From: Luteimonas sp. MC1825
GTDB taxonomy: Bacteria > Pseudomonadota > Gammaproteobacteria > Xanthomonadales > Xanthomonadaceae
Direction of reading: 5' to 3'
DNA length: 64,000 bases
Assembly: GCF_014764385.1 (NCBI RefSeq)
Contig: NZ_CP061714.1
Span: forward strand, 1,736,001 to 1,800,000
The notes beneath the pieces were generated by a model, which did no database searches, was not told the DNA's origin, and saw only the letters and a list, made by a program, of their open reading frames with translations. Within the stretch, counting starts at the first letter, position 1; each line of letters opens with the position of its first letter. Positions 63,720 through 64,000 of the stretch are shown piece by piece. Position numbers and translations under genes: made by a program.

Positions 63720-64000
63720 ATGAAACGCCTCCTGCTCGCCGCCGCGCTCGCCACCGTTGCCGTCTCCGCCGCCGGTACTGCCGAAGCGCGTGACAACCAC
63801 CGCCATGACCGCCACGACCAGAAGGCCGAACGCGACTACTGGAAGGACCGGCAGAAGGCCGAACGACGCGCCCGCAAGGACTACGAGAAAGCCGAGCGCG
63901 ACTACAGGAAGGCCGTCCGCGAAGACGAGAAGGCGTACCGCCGCTGGGCGCGCGGCCAGTACATCCCCGTCGAGTACCGGCAGCCGCGCTACTACGTGCA
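63720..64000 (+). CDS. RcnB-family exported protein, 3' end cut by window edge
   Basis: At least 93 codons are present. A Sec signal (LLLAAALATVAVSAAGTAEA) is followed by a charged, repetitive helical region (DYWKDRQKAERRARKDYEKA, then RDYRKAVREDEKAYRRWARG) and the RcnB-like start of the core domain, QYIPVEYRQPRYYV. RcnB-type proteins are periplasmic and linked to nickel/cobalt balance in E. coli, though many relatives have unknown roles. The remaining domain lies beyond the window. AGGTCGCTGCC precedes the ATG. Confidence 0.85.
   Translation, partial: MKRLLLAAALATVAVSAAGTAEARDNHRHDRHDQKAERDYWKDRQKAERRARKDYEKAERDYRKAVREDEKAYRRWARGQYIPVEYRQPRYYV

Overview
The window is about 70% G+C and densely coded, with short intergenic gaps and almost every gene ending in strong third-position GC bias. 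Its gene set (lipid-anchored azurin, S9 and M28 exported peptidases, FabR-type repressor, UPF0149/SEC-C protein, RcnB-like protein, YajD nuclease) fits a gammaproteobacterium of the Lysobacteraceae/Xanthomonadaceae (Lysobacter or Luteimonas-like). This is an inference from protein style, because no rRNA or tRNA gene is present.

Layout. 0-9 kb: housekeeping and redox enzymes (quinone reductase, azurin, LysR/DODA pair, SDR, an aldo/keto reductase scrap, M14 peptidase plus alpha/beta hydrolase, acetylpolyamine amidohydrolase plus acyltransferase). 9-15 kb: M28 peptidase, then a two-gene minus-strand unit made of a 71-aa peptide and an 833-aa membrane protein, then a chromate transporter. 15-19 kb: CrcB, GNAT and DUF1801, then a lower-GC patch with a broken MmeI-like methyltransferase and a Gln/Asp-rich 71-aa protein. 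19-30 kb: S9 peptidase, a lipoprotein of the PEBP fold, a DNA-repair pair (UdgX/DUF4130 fusion plus radical SAM protein), a pseudouridine synthase, small DUF genes, LD-carboxypeptidase, a DUF1989 plus heme N-hydroxylase pair, and FabR. 30-43 kb: a secreted Cys-rich protein, a DUF2975/XRE pair, TrmY, GDPD, a P-type ATPase, a PHB-depolymerase-like esterase and a flavin/heme reductase. 43-49 kb: a TIR-TPR protein beside a SLOG-like multi-TM protein. 49-56 kb: old yellow enzyme, a DJ-1 protein, then a complete nitric oxide reductase operon (small membrane ORF, norC, norB, norQ, norD). 56-64 kb: exported proteins, a THI5-like binding protein, an internally deleted aminotransferase, a manganese riboswitch with TerC, and a partial RcnB-like gene.

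The most striking system is at 10810-13560. The C-terminal ~245 residues of a TPR-TM-GGDEF protein form a tetrapyrrole-methylase-fold domain of the borosin alpha-N-methyltransferase type. Its Tyr/Arg/Tyr/Tyr catalytic set is spaced exactly as in OphMA, and the gene just upstream encodes a 71-aa peptide resembling the split-borosin precursor SonA. This looks like a ribosomal-peptide backbone N-methylation system physically fused to a membrane-bound diguanylate cyclase. The second notable system is the TIR/SLOG-TM pair at 44030-47881, which looks like a nucleotide-signalling defence cassette of Thoeris-like logic. Both assignments rest on motif recognition from memory and have not been tested by search.
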